NCBI GenBank assembly: GCA_026392465.1
Contig: JAPLCA010000023.1
Location: 1 to 64,000 of the forward strand
Reading direction: 5' to 3'
From: Propionibacteriales bacterium
Lineage (GTDB): Bacteria; Actinomycetota; Actinomycetes; Propionibacteriales; Nocardioidaceae
DNA length: 64,000 nucleotides
Below the pieces are notes generated by a model that saw nothing but the letters and a program-made list of their open reading frames with translations, did not search any database and was not told the origin of the DNA. A program made the position numbers and the translations under genes. Shown in pieces: positions 9,600 to 17,750 of the stretch; the stretch's first letter is position 1; each line of letters begins with the position of its first letter.

Positions 9600-11297
9600 T
9601 CACGACGACGGCTGCTGCTTCTCGTCCGAGGGCGGCGCAGCGCTGCTGTCGGCCGGCTCGACGACGAGGGCGAAGTCGCCGTCGTGCTCCTCGACGCCGA
9701 CGACCACCGCACCCTCGACCGCCTCCTGGCCGAGGCGGTGCCGCACTACGACGGGGTCGCTCTGCAGGTCCTTCCACAGCGAGACGCAGAGCGCGACCAT
9801 GACGAACACGAACGGCACCGACGCGACGATGGTGATGTTCTGCAGCCCGGTCAACGCGTCGGACCCGCCGATCACGAGCATGATCGCCGCCACCGCGCCC
9901 GTGAGCGCACCCCAGAAGACGACGGAGACGCGGCTGGGCTCGGTCGCGCCGCGCTCGCTGAGCGTGCCCATGACGATCGAGGCGGCGTCGGCGCCGGAGA
10001 CGAAGAAGATGCCGACGAGGACCATGACGAGGACCGACGTGATGCCGGCGGCCGGGTACTTCTCCAGGAGCTGGAAGAGCGCGAAGTCCGACGCGACGGA
10101 GCCGTCGGAGCCGATCAGCCCACCGCTGGCGCGCTGCTCGAAGATGGCGGACCCGCCGAAGACGGCGAACCAGACGAGGCTCACCAGGGTGGGCACGAGG
10201 AGCACGCCCGTCACGAACTCGCGGATCGTGCGACCGCGGCTGATCCGCGCGATGAACATGCCGACGAACGGGGTCCACGAGACCCACCACGCCCAGTAGA
10301 AGATGGTCCAGCTCGACAGCCAGGCCTCCATGGCCTGGTCGCCGCTGGCGGCCGTGCGCGAGGCCATCTCCGTCATCTGGGAGGCGTAGTCGCCCAGCGT
10401 GGTCGGCAGCATGTTGAGGATGAACAGGGTCGGACCGGCGACGAACACGAACACGGCCAGGGCGAGCGCCAGCACCATGTTCGTGTTGGACAGCCACTGG
10501 ATGCCGCGCTCGATGCCGGAGACGGCCGACAGGATGAACAGCACCGTCAGCACGGTGATGATGACGACGAGGGCGATCTTGCCCGGCTGGTCGATCCAGC
10601 CGTTGAACTGCAGGCCGGCACCGATCTGCAGGGCGCCCAGGCCGAGGCTCGCCGCGGAGCCGAAGAGCGTCGCGAAGATGGCCAGGATGTCGATGACGCG
10701 CCCGGCGGGGCCCTCGGCACGACGTCCGATCAGCGGCCGGAAGGCCGAGGAGATCAGCTGGGAGCGACCCTTGCGGAAGGTGCCGTACGCGATGGCGATG
10801 CCGACGACCGCGTAGATGGCCCACGGGTGCAGGCCCCAGTGGAACATGGTCGAGGCCATGGCGCTCTGCAGCGCCTCCTCGCTCTGCGGCTCACCCGTGC
10901 CGGGCGGCGGCGAGGCGTAGTGCGAGAGCGGCTCGGCGACGCCCCAGAACATCAGGCCGATGCCCATGCCGGCGCTGAACATCATCGCGATCCAGGAGAC
11001 CGTGCGGAACTCCGGCTTCTCGTCGTCCTCGCCGAGCGGGACCCGGCCGTACTTCGAGGCGGCGAGCCACAGCACGAAGAGGACGAAGAACGACGCGACC
11101 AGCACGAAGAACCAGCCGGTGTTGACGATCACCCAGGAGCGGGAGGCGTCGGAGGCCGACTTGAGGCCGTCGGTGCTCACCAGCCCCCAGACGACGAAGC
11201 CGATGGCGACCACGCCCGTCACCCCGAAGACCACGGGGTCGATCCGTCGTCGCCATCGCGCGTGGGGCGCATGCTCGTGCTCGGTGCGGGTACTCAT
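9600..11297 (-). CDS. BCCT family transporter (betaine/choline/carnitine type)
   Basis: 565 residues with about 12 membrane segments. Seen: the glycine-rich MGIGLMFWGVAEPL region of TM3 (about residue 110) and the family signature FYWAWWVSWTPFVGMFIARI (about 325-345), followed by RGRTIREFV. The signature tryptophans form the substrate cation cage in BetP. A polar C-terminal tail rich in Glu, Asp and Ser (about 515-565) could be an osmosensor, as in BetP, but this is not shown. Likely imports glycine betaine or another quaternary amine with Na+ for osmoprotection. The substrate cannot be fixed from sequence. Confidence 0.93.
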   Translation of the reverse strand: MSTRTEHEHAPHARWRRRIDPVVFGVTGVVAIGFVVWGLVSTDGLKSASDASRSWVIVNTGWFFVLVASFFVLFVLWLAASKYGRVPLGEDDEKPEFRTVSWIAMMFSAGMGIGLMFWGVAEPLSHYASPPPGTGEPQSEEALQSAMASTMFHWGLHPWAIYAVVGIAIAYGTFRKGRSQLISSAFRPLIGRRAEGPAGRVIDILAIFATLFGSAASLGLGALQIGAGLQFNGWIDQPGKIALVVIITVLTVLFILSAVSGIERGIQWLSNTNMVLALALAVFVFVAGPTLFILNMLPTTLGDYASQMTEMASRTAASGDQAMEAWLSSWTIFYWAWWVSWTPFVGMFIARISRGRTIREFVTGVLLVPTLVSLVWFAVFGGSAIFEQRASGGLIGSDGSVASDFALFQLLEKYPAAGITSVLVMVLVGIFFVSGADAASIVMGTLSERGATEPSRVSVVFWGALTGAVAAIMLVIGGSDALTGLQNITIVASVPFVFVMVALCVSLWKDLQSDPVVVRHRLGQEAVEGAVVVGVEEHDGDFALVVEPADSSAAPPSDEKQQPSS

Positions 11298-11482
11298 GAG
11301 GCACCACCTCTTCCCTCGGTGCAGTCGTCGTCAGCTCGGTCGTCGTGCGTTCGTCCAGTCGCCCTCGCGCGGACAGGTGCGCGAGAAAACCTTTCGACCA
11401 TAGCGAGGTCGACGCCCGATGGCGAACCTCCGAGCCGTCTCGTGGCGGGCGTCACGCCGCAGCGGGCGCCGGTCGTCGTGCG
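11298..11482. other. Upstream region of the BCCT gene, nothing firm
   Basis: 185 bp between the BCCT carrier start and the DUF2516 stop. It contains a GCGCGGACAGGTGCGCGAG stretch with short inverted GCGC arms and a GAAAACC tract, but no convincing promoter or gene. Confidence 0.4.
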
Positions 11483-11746
11483 TCAGACGTGGCTGCCGCG
11501 CAGCTGCGCGAGGTAGACCAGCGCGGCGACGGTGCCGGCGAGGTTCAGCAGTGAGAGCGGTGCCCAGAAGACGGCGTGCGCGACGACGGCGAGCCCCAGG
11601 ATCACGAGCCACGTGTTCTTCGGCAGCGAGCCGGCGACGCTGAAGCGGCCGGCGTCGCGCAGCACGCAGTCGACGAGCGCGAACGCCTTGACGGCGAACA
11701 GCACGAGCGACAGCAGGAGCATCAGGCTGGTCTGGACCTCGAACAC
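11483..11746 (-). CDS. DUF2516 family small membrane protein
   Basis: 87 residues from GTG. Two to three hydrophobic segments (about 8-28, 44-62 and 64-82) with FALVDCVLRDAGRFSVAG between the first two. This is the actinobacterial DUF2516 family. In M. tuberculosis the same gene (Rv0476) follows hbhA (Rv0475) and the Rv0474 regulator in the same order as here. Function unknown. Confidence 0.88.
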   Translation of the reverse strand: MFEVQTSLMLLLSLVLFAVKAFALVDCVLRDAGRFSVAGSLPKNTWLVILGLAVVAHAVFWAPLSLLNLAGTVAALVYLAQLRGSHV

Positions 11747-11769
11747 GTCTGGACCCTACCGGAGACGCA

Positions 11770-11805
11770 CGACGGCGGGCCCCCGTCGCCGGGAGCCCAC
11801 CGTCG
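11770..11805 (-). terminator. Probable terminator after the HbhA-like gene
   Basis: An 11-bp stem (11770-11780 with 11795-11805, one G-U wobble) and a 14-nt loop, 21 bp beyond the stop of the HbhA-like gene on the minus strand. Confidence 0.5.
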
Positions 11806-11825
11806 CGGGTGGTACTGGTGTCGAC

Positions 11826-12596
11826 TCAGGACTGCGAGCCGGTGCCGTTCGAGCCGGTGCCGCTCGACGTCGCCTTCTTCGCGGGCGCCTTCTTGGCAGG
11901 GGCCTTCTTGGCCGTCATGCTCGTCTTCTTCGCCGGCGTCGACGTGGTCTTCTTGGCCGCGGTGCTGGTCTTCTTGGCGGCCGTCGACGTCTTCTTCGCC
12001 GGGGTCGTCTTCTTGGCGGCCGACGTCTTCGCGGCGGTCGTCTTCTTGGCCGTCGTCGCCTTCTTGGCGGCGGTCTTCTGGGCGGTGCTCGCGGACGACG
12101 TCGTCTTCGCGGGCGCCTTCTTGGCGGTCTCCGTCGCCTTCGTGGCGGCCGAGCGGGCGGCGGCCGAGGTCTTGGCCGGAGCCTTCTTGGCCTGCTCCTT
12201 CGTGGTCGGAGCCTTCTTCGTCACCTTGGCGACGGTCGCCTGCGCGTCGGCGACGATGTCCTCGGCGCGCTTCTGCACGTCCTCGGCCACGTCCTCGGCG
12301 GCCTTGCGGGCCTCCTTGATGTTCTTCTTGGCGTCCTTGCGGAGCGCGTCGAGCAGCTTCTCGCCACGCTTCTGCACGTCGTCGAGCTTGAGGGCGCGCG
12401 CCTGGGCGACGAACTCCTCACCCTTCTGCAGCAGCTCGGCGTAGCTGGCCTGCGCCGACGCCTGGGCGGAGCCCACGAGGCCGGTGGCGGACGAGCGGAG
12501 GTCGTCGAGCTCGACCTTGCGCAGCGTCTCGGTGAGGTTCTTGACCTCCTCGACGAGGGTCTTGACCTGGGCGTTGATCTGGTCGGTGATGCTCAT
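11826..12596 (-). CDS. HbhA-like lysine-rich coiled-coil protein
   Basis: 256 residues. The N-terminal half (about 1-130) is a long helical coiled coil (starting SITDQINAQVKTLVEEVKNL). The C-terminal half is low-complexity Lys/Ala/Pro/Thr repeats such as KKAPAKKA and AAKKTSTAAKKT, much longer than the tail of mycobacterial heparin-binding haemagglutinin. That family binds sulfated glycans on host cells and also affects envelope lipid bodies; here the tail may bind nucleic acid or wall polyanions. The ATG overlaps the regulator stop (ATGA). The repeats invite slippage, so tail length may vary among strains. Confidence 0.88.
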   Translation of the reverse strand: MSITDQINAQVKTLVEEVKNLTETLRKVELDDLRSSATGLVGSAQASAQASYAELLQKGEEFVAQARALKLDDVQKRGEKLLDALRKDAKKNIKEARKAAEDVAEDVQKRAEDIVADAQATVAKVTKKAPTTKEQAKKAPAKTSAAARSAATKATETAKKAPAKTTSSASTAQKTAAKKATTAKKTTAAKTSAAKKTTPAKKTSTAAKKTSTAAKKTTSTPAKKTSMTAKKAPAKKAPAKKATSSGTGSNGTGSQS

Positions 12597-13021
12597 GGGG
12601 ATGTCTCCTCGGTAGAGGTGTCGGTGTTGGCTTCGGTGACCGTCTCGGCCAGCGTCTCGTCGGTCGCGACGTCGGTCCCGACGAACGAGCGGTAGATGTC
12701 CAGCAGTGCCGTCTTCTGCCGCTCGGTCAGGCGCGGGTCGAGGGCGATGGCGTCCTCGACCATGCGCGCGCCGGACTCGTCGACGTCGATGAGCCCCGCT
12801 CGTACGTAGAGCGACTCGGCCGAGATGCGCAGTGCCTTCGCGATCTGCTGGAGGACCTCCGCCGAGGGTCGGCGCACGCCCCGCTCGATCTGGCTGAGGT
12901 ACGGGTTCGAGACCTCGGACTTCTCGGCCAGCTGTCGCAGGGACATCTGTGCTTGGCGTCGCTGCTCGCGCAGGTAGTCGCCGAGCGTCTCGACGGCTCC
13001 TCCCACGTGCAACTTGGCCAT
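12593..13021 (-). CDS. XRE-family HTH regulator (Rv0474-like)
   Basis: 142 residues. Residues about 12-66 form a Cro/C1-type HTH (SLRQLAEKSEVSNPYLSQIE and RGVRRPSAEVLQQIA), with an acidic Thr/Glu-rich tail. ATG 13021 is chosen because the earlier frame has no ribosome site and crosses the operator. Neighbours (HbhA-like, DUF2516) match M. tuberculosis Rv0474-Rv0476, so it probably controls this operon. A striking set of TGCAAGCA half-sites lies 11-38 bp upstream of its start and is the likely autoregulatory operator. Confidence 0.9.
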   Translation of the reverse strand: MAKLHVGGAVETLGDYLREQRRQAQMSLRQLAEKSEVSNPYLSQIERGVRRPSAEVLQQIAKALRISAESLYVRAGLIDVDESGARMVEDAIALDPRLTERQKTALLDIYRSFVGTDVATDETLAETVTEANTDTSTEETSP

Positions 13022-13031
13022 GTCCCCAGTC

Positions 13032-13060
13032 TGCTTGCAAATGCAAGCAAGTGCAAGCAA
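13032..13060 (-). promoter_or_regulatory. Operator with inverted and direct TGCAAGCA sites
   Basis: TGCTTGCA (13032-13039), then TGCAAGCA (13042-13049) and again TGCAAGCA (13052-13059): a perfect inverted repeat with a 2-nt spacer plus a third half-site 10 bp further on, one helical turn. It lies immediately upstream of the HTH regulator. Confidence 0.7.
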
Positions 13061-13099
13061 AACTGCATGCGAGTCGCCTCACACGACGTGGGCACGCGG

Positions 13100-13825
13100 T
13101 CAGGAGTCCACGAGACCCAGCTGCCGGCCGCGCAGTACGGCGCTCTCGTGGTCACGGACGCCGAGCTTCGCGTACAACGAGACCCGCTGCTTCTTCACGG
13201 TGTTGACCGACACCGACAGCACTCGGGCGACCGCCGCGACCGACCCGTGACGGGCGGACTGCCGCAGGACCTCCAGCGCCCGCGGGGTGAGGACGACCAA
13301 CGGACCGCCCGCGACCTGGCGCGAGCTCAACCGGTGGTGGGCGTCCTGGGACACCCGCGGCGGGTCGCCCTGCAGCGCGAGGAGGGCGGCGAGGTCGGCG
13401 CTGGGCACCGTCGCGTAGGCGCTCGCCGTCCCGGTCCGCTCGATGACGGCGTGCGCCGCCTGCAGGGCGCGTCCGCTCTCCTCGACCCGACCGCACCGCA
13501 GCGCAGCCGCCGCCTGGAGGAGGAGCAGGCCGCCTCGGTCCCTCGCGGGTGTCTCGGGCGCCCGCGCCGCGGCCTCCGCGATGGCCCGACTCCGGCTCTC
13601 GCGCCCCGCCAGGAGCTGCAGCCGGGCGTCCGCCGTCGCGAAGCGGTTCCGCGGGTACGGACTCGACTCGAGCTCCGCCATCGCACGCGTCAGCTCCCCG
13701 GCCGCGATGTGCAGGTGCAGGGCGCACCGCTGGAGCAGGACGCCCTCCTCCATCGGCGCCGCGTGCCGCGTGCCGCGTCGCGCCAGGGCGTCGTACAACC
13801 ACAGCACCTTGGCGCAGCGTGTAGG
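13100..13825 (-). pseudogene. LuxR-family regulator, C-terminal remnant
   Basis: About 240 residues remain. A helical, TPR-like region (LLLLQAAAALRCGRVEES and similar) is followed by a C-terminal LuxR HTH reading LTPRALEVLRQSARHGSVAA then VARVLSVSVNTVKKQRVSLY. Full-length MalT/LAL-type regulators have a long N-terminal ATPase region, which is absent. The frame closes with a stop at 13826-13828, and the DNA upstream is the coding sequence of the adhesin. So this is the 3' end of a regulator joined to another gene by deletion, rearrangement or misassembly. Confidence 0.75.
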
Positions 13826-16454
13826 TCAGCGTCTCGCCAGGCTGCACGGTCGTGCCGGTGGACGGGCTGACGCTCTTGCGGTGCTCGACCTGGCCGACCG
13901 GGTTGTTCGTGCAGAGCGGGTCGTCCGCGGCGCACTCGGCCGGAGGCTGATCGTCGCCCTGGGCCAGGAAGTTGCCGAGCTGGTCGTCGCCGCGCTCGCC
14001 GTCGGGCTTCACGGTCACGGTGTAGGTGACCGTGACGGTGTCGCCCGGCGCCACCGTGCCGTCCACGTCGAACGTCTGGTCCGCGATCGGCGAGACGGTC
14101 AGGTCGCTGCCATCCTCGGCCGTCGGGCCGCTGGTGACGTCGGCGTCGTCGAGCACCTTCGCCAGGTAGTCGGTGTAGTCAACGTCGGCGGCGGCCTTGC
14201 CGTCGTTGTCGAACGTCAGCGTGTAGGTGAGCTCCTGCCCGGCCTTGACGGTGCTGCCCTTCTGCGGGTCCACCGACTTCGTGACCTCCAGGTCGGCGCC
14301 CGGGACGGTCACCCGGTCACAGGGCAGACCCGTCGCCGGGTCGACGCCGTTGACGGCAGGGTTGCACGCGGGGGTGGTCGACGGCGGCGGGGTGTCGCTG
14401 CCGAACGCCACGTTCGCGAGGTCGTGGTCGCCGTCCTTCGTGGCGTCGTAGGTGACCTGGTAGGTGAGCGTCACCGACTGACCGGCGGTGAGCGCGCCCT
14501 TCCAGCTGATCCGGGGCTCGCTGTAGGTGGGTGCCGGCGTGCGGTCGGCGGCGATGGAGCCCTCGTCGAGGGTGCCGTCGTCGAGCACGTTCGTCAGGTC
14601 GTCGGTGACGTAGGCCGGCTTGCTCTGCGTGTAGTCACCGGGGCCCTCGTTCGTGGCCACGACCGTGTAGGTCACCGTGCCGCCGTTCGTCGGGAGCTCG
14701 GTGGTGTCGGCGCTCTTCTCGACGACGAGCTTCGGCAGCAGCGTGGTGGTCTCGTCGCACGCACGTCCCGTGGCGGGGTCGACGTTGTCCACGCACTCCT
14801 GCGGCGGATCAGGGTTGCAGTCCGGGTCGCTGGCGCGGCAGGACTCCCACGCCACGTTCTCCACGGCGCGGTCGCCGGCACCGGTCAGGGTGACCGAGTA
14901 GGTGATGGTCACGGAGTCGTCGACCTTCAGCGGGCCGGACCAGCGCAGCCGCGGCTCGTCGTAGGTCGGGCGGCTCCCGACGCTGGCCGTGGCGTCCTCG
15001 TTGTAGGTGGCGTCGTCGATGACGCCCGTGAGGTCGTCGCCCACGACCGCGGGGTCCGCGTTCGTGTAGTCCGCGTCGCCCACGTTGGTGGCGCGGATCG
15101 TGTAGGTGACCGTGTCGCCCACGCGGGTGCCGCTGGTGGCGTCCGACGTCTTCTCGATCTGCAGCTTCGCCTCGCTGTAGAACTCCACCGAGGCGCAGTT
15201 CGGCAGGTCCATGCCCACGACGTCGGAGAAGTTGGCCGCGCAGTTGCGGTACGTCACCGGGCTGGCCTCGGAGCCGGTGGGCGACTTCGACGTCACGTCG
15301 ACCGTGACGGTGCAGGACTGCGCGCCCTCGGCGAGCACGCCGTCGGTGATCTCGACCGTCCCCGTCCCCGGGGTGGCGGTGCGCGTCGCCTGGCAGGTGC
15401 CGCCCAGGTTCGGATCGTCCGCCACGACCAGCCCGTCGGGGAGGTTGTCGGTGAACGCCCAGCCGTTCTTCGCGCCGAGCTCGCTCGTGTTCGTCACCGT
15501 CAGCGTCAGCGTCGAGACACCGTTGACCGGCACGCGCTGCGGCGAGAACGACTTGTCCAGCTGCGGCGTGACGTCGAGGACACGGATGTTGTCGTAGGCG
15601 CCGTCGTTGCCGCCGCCGAATCCGTTCTCGTTGCGCATGACGATGCCCAGCGTGGTGCCGGTCAGCAAGCGGTTGCCGTCGGCCACGAAGCGACCCACGT
15701 TGACGTCGAACGCCCGACCCTGCTGCGTGACGGACTGGATGGTCCGCGCGCGGCTGTCGGTGCAGGGGTCGATCGCCGTGTCGGACACCGGGAACTCCGC
15801 ACCGGCGTCGTTCTTCAGGTAGAAGCGCAGCTCGGGGTGCGTCGCGAAGCAGTTCTCCGCGCCCGCGTCGACCGAGAAGGTGACGAAGCGGTTGGCCGCG
15901 GGGAGCTGGATCGGCGACTGCGTCTCGAACTGCACCTCGTTGTCGGTCGTGCTGCCGGACGTGTACGAGGAGGCGGCGCCGTTCAGGTTGGCTGCACCCG
16001 AGTCGAGCCCGTTGAAGAGCCCGATGGCTCGCGGGATCGCGGTGAGGCTGTCGTAGGCCTGCTCACCGAAGGTATCGGTCTGAGCACCGTTGCAGTCCCC
16101 GGCGACCCGCGGGCTCCCGTGGTCGATGATGAAGCCGTTGCAGTTGTTGCGCGAGACCCAGAAGGGGTCGCCGGTGTACGTGGTGCCGCTCTCGCCGACG
16201 TAGTTCGTCAGCAGGACGTTGCTGTTGTTCGGTGCGTTGTCGAAGTCCTCCGTGAACAGCACGCGCGGCGCGCCAGGCACCCCCGGGTTGCCCGGCGCGA
16301 CCGAGGCCGACGGCGCGGTCGTGACCATCGTGGCCACGACCAGCCCGACGATGAGCGCGAAGACCGAGACGAGGCACTCGCCGGTGAGGATGCGGTGACG
16401 CAGACGTCCGGGACGTCGGGAGGGCGGTGGAGCCCCGAGGCTGGACCGATTCAC
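13152..16454 (-). CDS. Surface adhesin with DUF11-type repeats, C-terminus lost at a junction
   Basis: GTG start with a strong AAGGAG 10-15 bp upstream. Residues 1-58 are a basic leader plus a membrane/signal segment (SVFALIVGLVVATMVTT). A lectin-like region (about 65-270) is followed by a FTDNLPDGLVVADD-type DUF11 domain and then by three or more similar repeats (TYTIRATNVGDADYT, TYTVVATNEGPGDYT, TYTLTFDNDGKAAADVDYT). Such proteins are exported, often sortase-anchored adhesins. The last repeat breaks off after GETLTYTLR near 13815. Beyond that the frame reads out of phase through the LuxR remnant to 13152 with no LPXTG signal, so the last 220 or so residues are not genuine. Confidence 0.8.
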   Translation of the reverse strand: MNRSSLGAPPPSRRPGRLRHRILTGECLVSVFALIVGLVVATMVTTAPSASVAPGNPGVPGAPRVLFTEDFDNAPNNSNVLLTNYVGESGTTYTGDPFWVSRNNCNGFIIDHGSPRVAGDCNGAQTDTFGEQAYDSLTAIPRAIGLFNGLDSGAANLNGAASSYTSGSTTDNEVQFETQSPIQLPAANRFVTFSVDAGAENCFATHPELRFYLKNDAGAEFPVSDTAIDPCTDSRARTIQSVTQQGRAFDVNVGRFVADGNRLLTGTTLGIVMRNENGFGGGNDGAYDNIRVLDVTPQLDKSFSPQRVPVNGVSTLTLTVTNTSELGAKNGWAFTDNLPDGLVVADDPNLGGTCQATRTATPGTGTVEITDGVLAEGAQSCTVTVDVTSKSPTGSEASPVTYRNCAANFSDVVGMDLPNCASVEFYSEAKLQIEKTSDATSGTRVGDTVTYTIRATNVGDADYTNADPAVVGDDLTGVIDDATYNEDATASVGSRPTYDEPRLRWSGPLKVDDSVTITYSVTLTGAGDRAVENVAWESCRASDPDCNPDPPQECVDNVDPATGRACDETTTLLPKLVVEKSADTTELPTNGGTVTYTVVATNEGPGDYTQSKPAYVTDDLTNVLDDGTLDEGSIAADRTPAPTYSEPRISWKGALTAGQSVTLTYQVTYDATKDGDHDLANVAFGSDTPPPSTTPACNPAVNGVDPATGLPCDRVTVPGADLEVTKSVDPQKGSTVKAGQELTYTLTFDNDGKAAADVDYTDYLAKVLDDADVTSGPTAEDGSDLTVSPIADQTFDVDGTVAPGDTVTVTYTVTVKPDGERGDDQLGNFLAQGDDQPPAECAADDPLCTNNPVGQVEHRKSVSPSTGTTVQPGETLTYTLRQGAVVVRRPGATRHAARGADGGGRPAPAVRPAPAHRGRGADACDGGARVESVPAEPLRDGGRPAAAPGGAREPESGHRGGRGAGARDTREGPRRPAPPPGGGCAAVRSGRGERTRPAGGARRHRADRDGERLRDGAQRRPRRPPRAAGRPAAGVPGRPPPVELAPGRGRSVGRPHPAGAGGPAAVRPSRVGRGGRPSAVGVGQHREEAAGLVVREARRP

Positions 16455-16685
16455 AAGTAGATCTCCTTGTGCTGCCGGGAGGGCCCGACGCGTGGGCGTC
16501 CTCGGCCGAGGGCGCGGATGGGATGTGCGAGCACCACCCTCCGCGCAGGAGTTCCCCTACTCCTCCGTACAGGCACTTTTTGGTCCGCTGTTTGGTCCGT
16601 CGCTGGCCCGCCCGTGGTCCGCGCCGGCGCAGCACGGAGCGCCCGCCCGAGGGCGGGGTCCTGCGGCGTGCTGTGCCGCCGAACG
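16455..16685. other. Adhesin upstream region
   Basis: 231 bp between the adhesin start and the asparaginase stop. On the minus strand two direct CGGACCAAA repeats lie about 14 bp apart (near 16577-16600), possible regulator half-sites. An AAGGAG ribosome site lies next to the GTG. No gene seen. Confidence 0.4.
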
Positions 16686-17612
16686 TCAGAGGACGGGGCG
16701 GACCTCGCCGACGGGGCGACCGCCGCCGAGGACGACCGGCCGCTCGCGCAGCAGGTCGGCGTCGACGCCTGCCAGCTCCAGCGCACGGTGGAGTACGACG
16801 AACAACGGGCGCTCCCCGCCGTCCTCGATCTTCACCGCGAGGGCGGAGCCGTCCGCGAGGGCGGCGACGACGACGCTCTCGGCGCCGGACTTCACGAGCG
16901 AGCCGGGCACCGCCCGCGCCAGGGCGAGGTCGGGACGTCGCGTGCCACTGACCTGCTCGGGGTGGGTGACCATCGCCTCGGCGACCCGACGCTCTGCGCT
17001 GCCCGGCTCGGCGAGCACCAGCCGGCCGATGCCGCGGGCCAGCCGTTCGAGCGACGTCGCCAGCAGGGGCGCGCCGCAGCCGTCGACGCCCACGACGTCG
17101 GGCGGACCGACGAGCTCGGTGAACGTGGCCGTGATCGCCCGCTGCACCGGGTGGTCGGGGTCGAGGTAGTCGTGCGTCGACCAGCCGCGCTGGACGCAGG
17201 TCAGCAGCATCGCCGCGTGCTTGCCCGAGCAGTCCATCCTGATCGGCAGCCGCCCCTCCCCGGCTCGCAGCACGGCGGCGTGCTCGTGCGGGTCGACCGG
17301 GTACGACGGCGGCGTCTGCAGAGCCGACTCGTCGAGGTCGCCACGCGCCAGGATCTCGCGGACGCCCTCGAGATGGAACGGCTCGGCGGAGTGGCTCGCG
17401 GCGGCCAGCGCCAGCAGCCGTGGCTCGAGGTCGAGACCCTCCCGCACGAGACCGGCGGCCTGGAACGGCTTGTTCGTCGACCGGGGGAACACGACCGTGC
17501 CCGGGTCGCCGATCGACCACACGGTCTGGCCGTCCGGGTCGACCCGCACGGCCGTCCCCCGATGACGGCTCTCCACGAGCCCTGACCGCACGACCTCGGC
17601 GACGACGTCCAT
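16686..17612 (-). CDS. L-asparaginase II family protein
   Basis: 308 residues. Matches the bacterial asparaginase (AnsA-II/Rhizobium type) family: an N-terminal VVRSGLVESRHRG, the FPRSTNKPFQA motif (about 42-52), AAASHSAEPFH (about 70-80) and the RMDCSGKHAAMLLTC motif (about 125-139), which carries the conserved Ser-Gly-Lys of this fold. Expected to hydrolyse asparagine to aspartate and ammonia in the cytoplasm. A TAGGCT -10 element (17619-17624 on the minus strand) lies 6 nt before the ATG, so the mRNA is probably leaderless. Not operonic with the adhesin. Confidence 0.9.
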   Translation of the reverse strand: MDVVAEVVRSGLVESRHRGTAVRVDPDGQTVWSIGDPGTVVFPRSTNKPFQAAGLVREGLDLEPRLLALAAASHSAEPFHLEGVREILARGDLDESALQTPPSYPVDPHEHAAVLRAGEGRLPIRMDCSGKHAAMLLTCVQRGWSTHDYLDPDHPVQRAITATFTELVGPPDVVGVDGCGAPLLATSLERLARGIGRLVLAEPGSAERRVAEAMVTHPEQVSGTRRPDLALARAVPGSLVKSGAESVVVAALADGSALAVKIEDGGERPLFVVLHRALELAGVDADLLRERPVVLGGGRPVGEVRPVL

Positions 17613-17750
17613 CGCCCCAGCCTAGGTGCAGTCGACGACGTCGAAGCGCCCCGGGACGGCGTCGGGCGCCGCTAGACTCGCCGCGTCATCACGGTGACGC
17701 GCCGCCCCTGCCGACCGACGATCGCGAGCCCCCACGATGAGCCCCCGACG

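Noticed and set aside
9684..11516. 610-residue plus-strand frame opposite the BCCT carrier
   Set aside because: Antisense shadow with no domain; the minus strand carries the BCCT signature.
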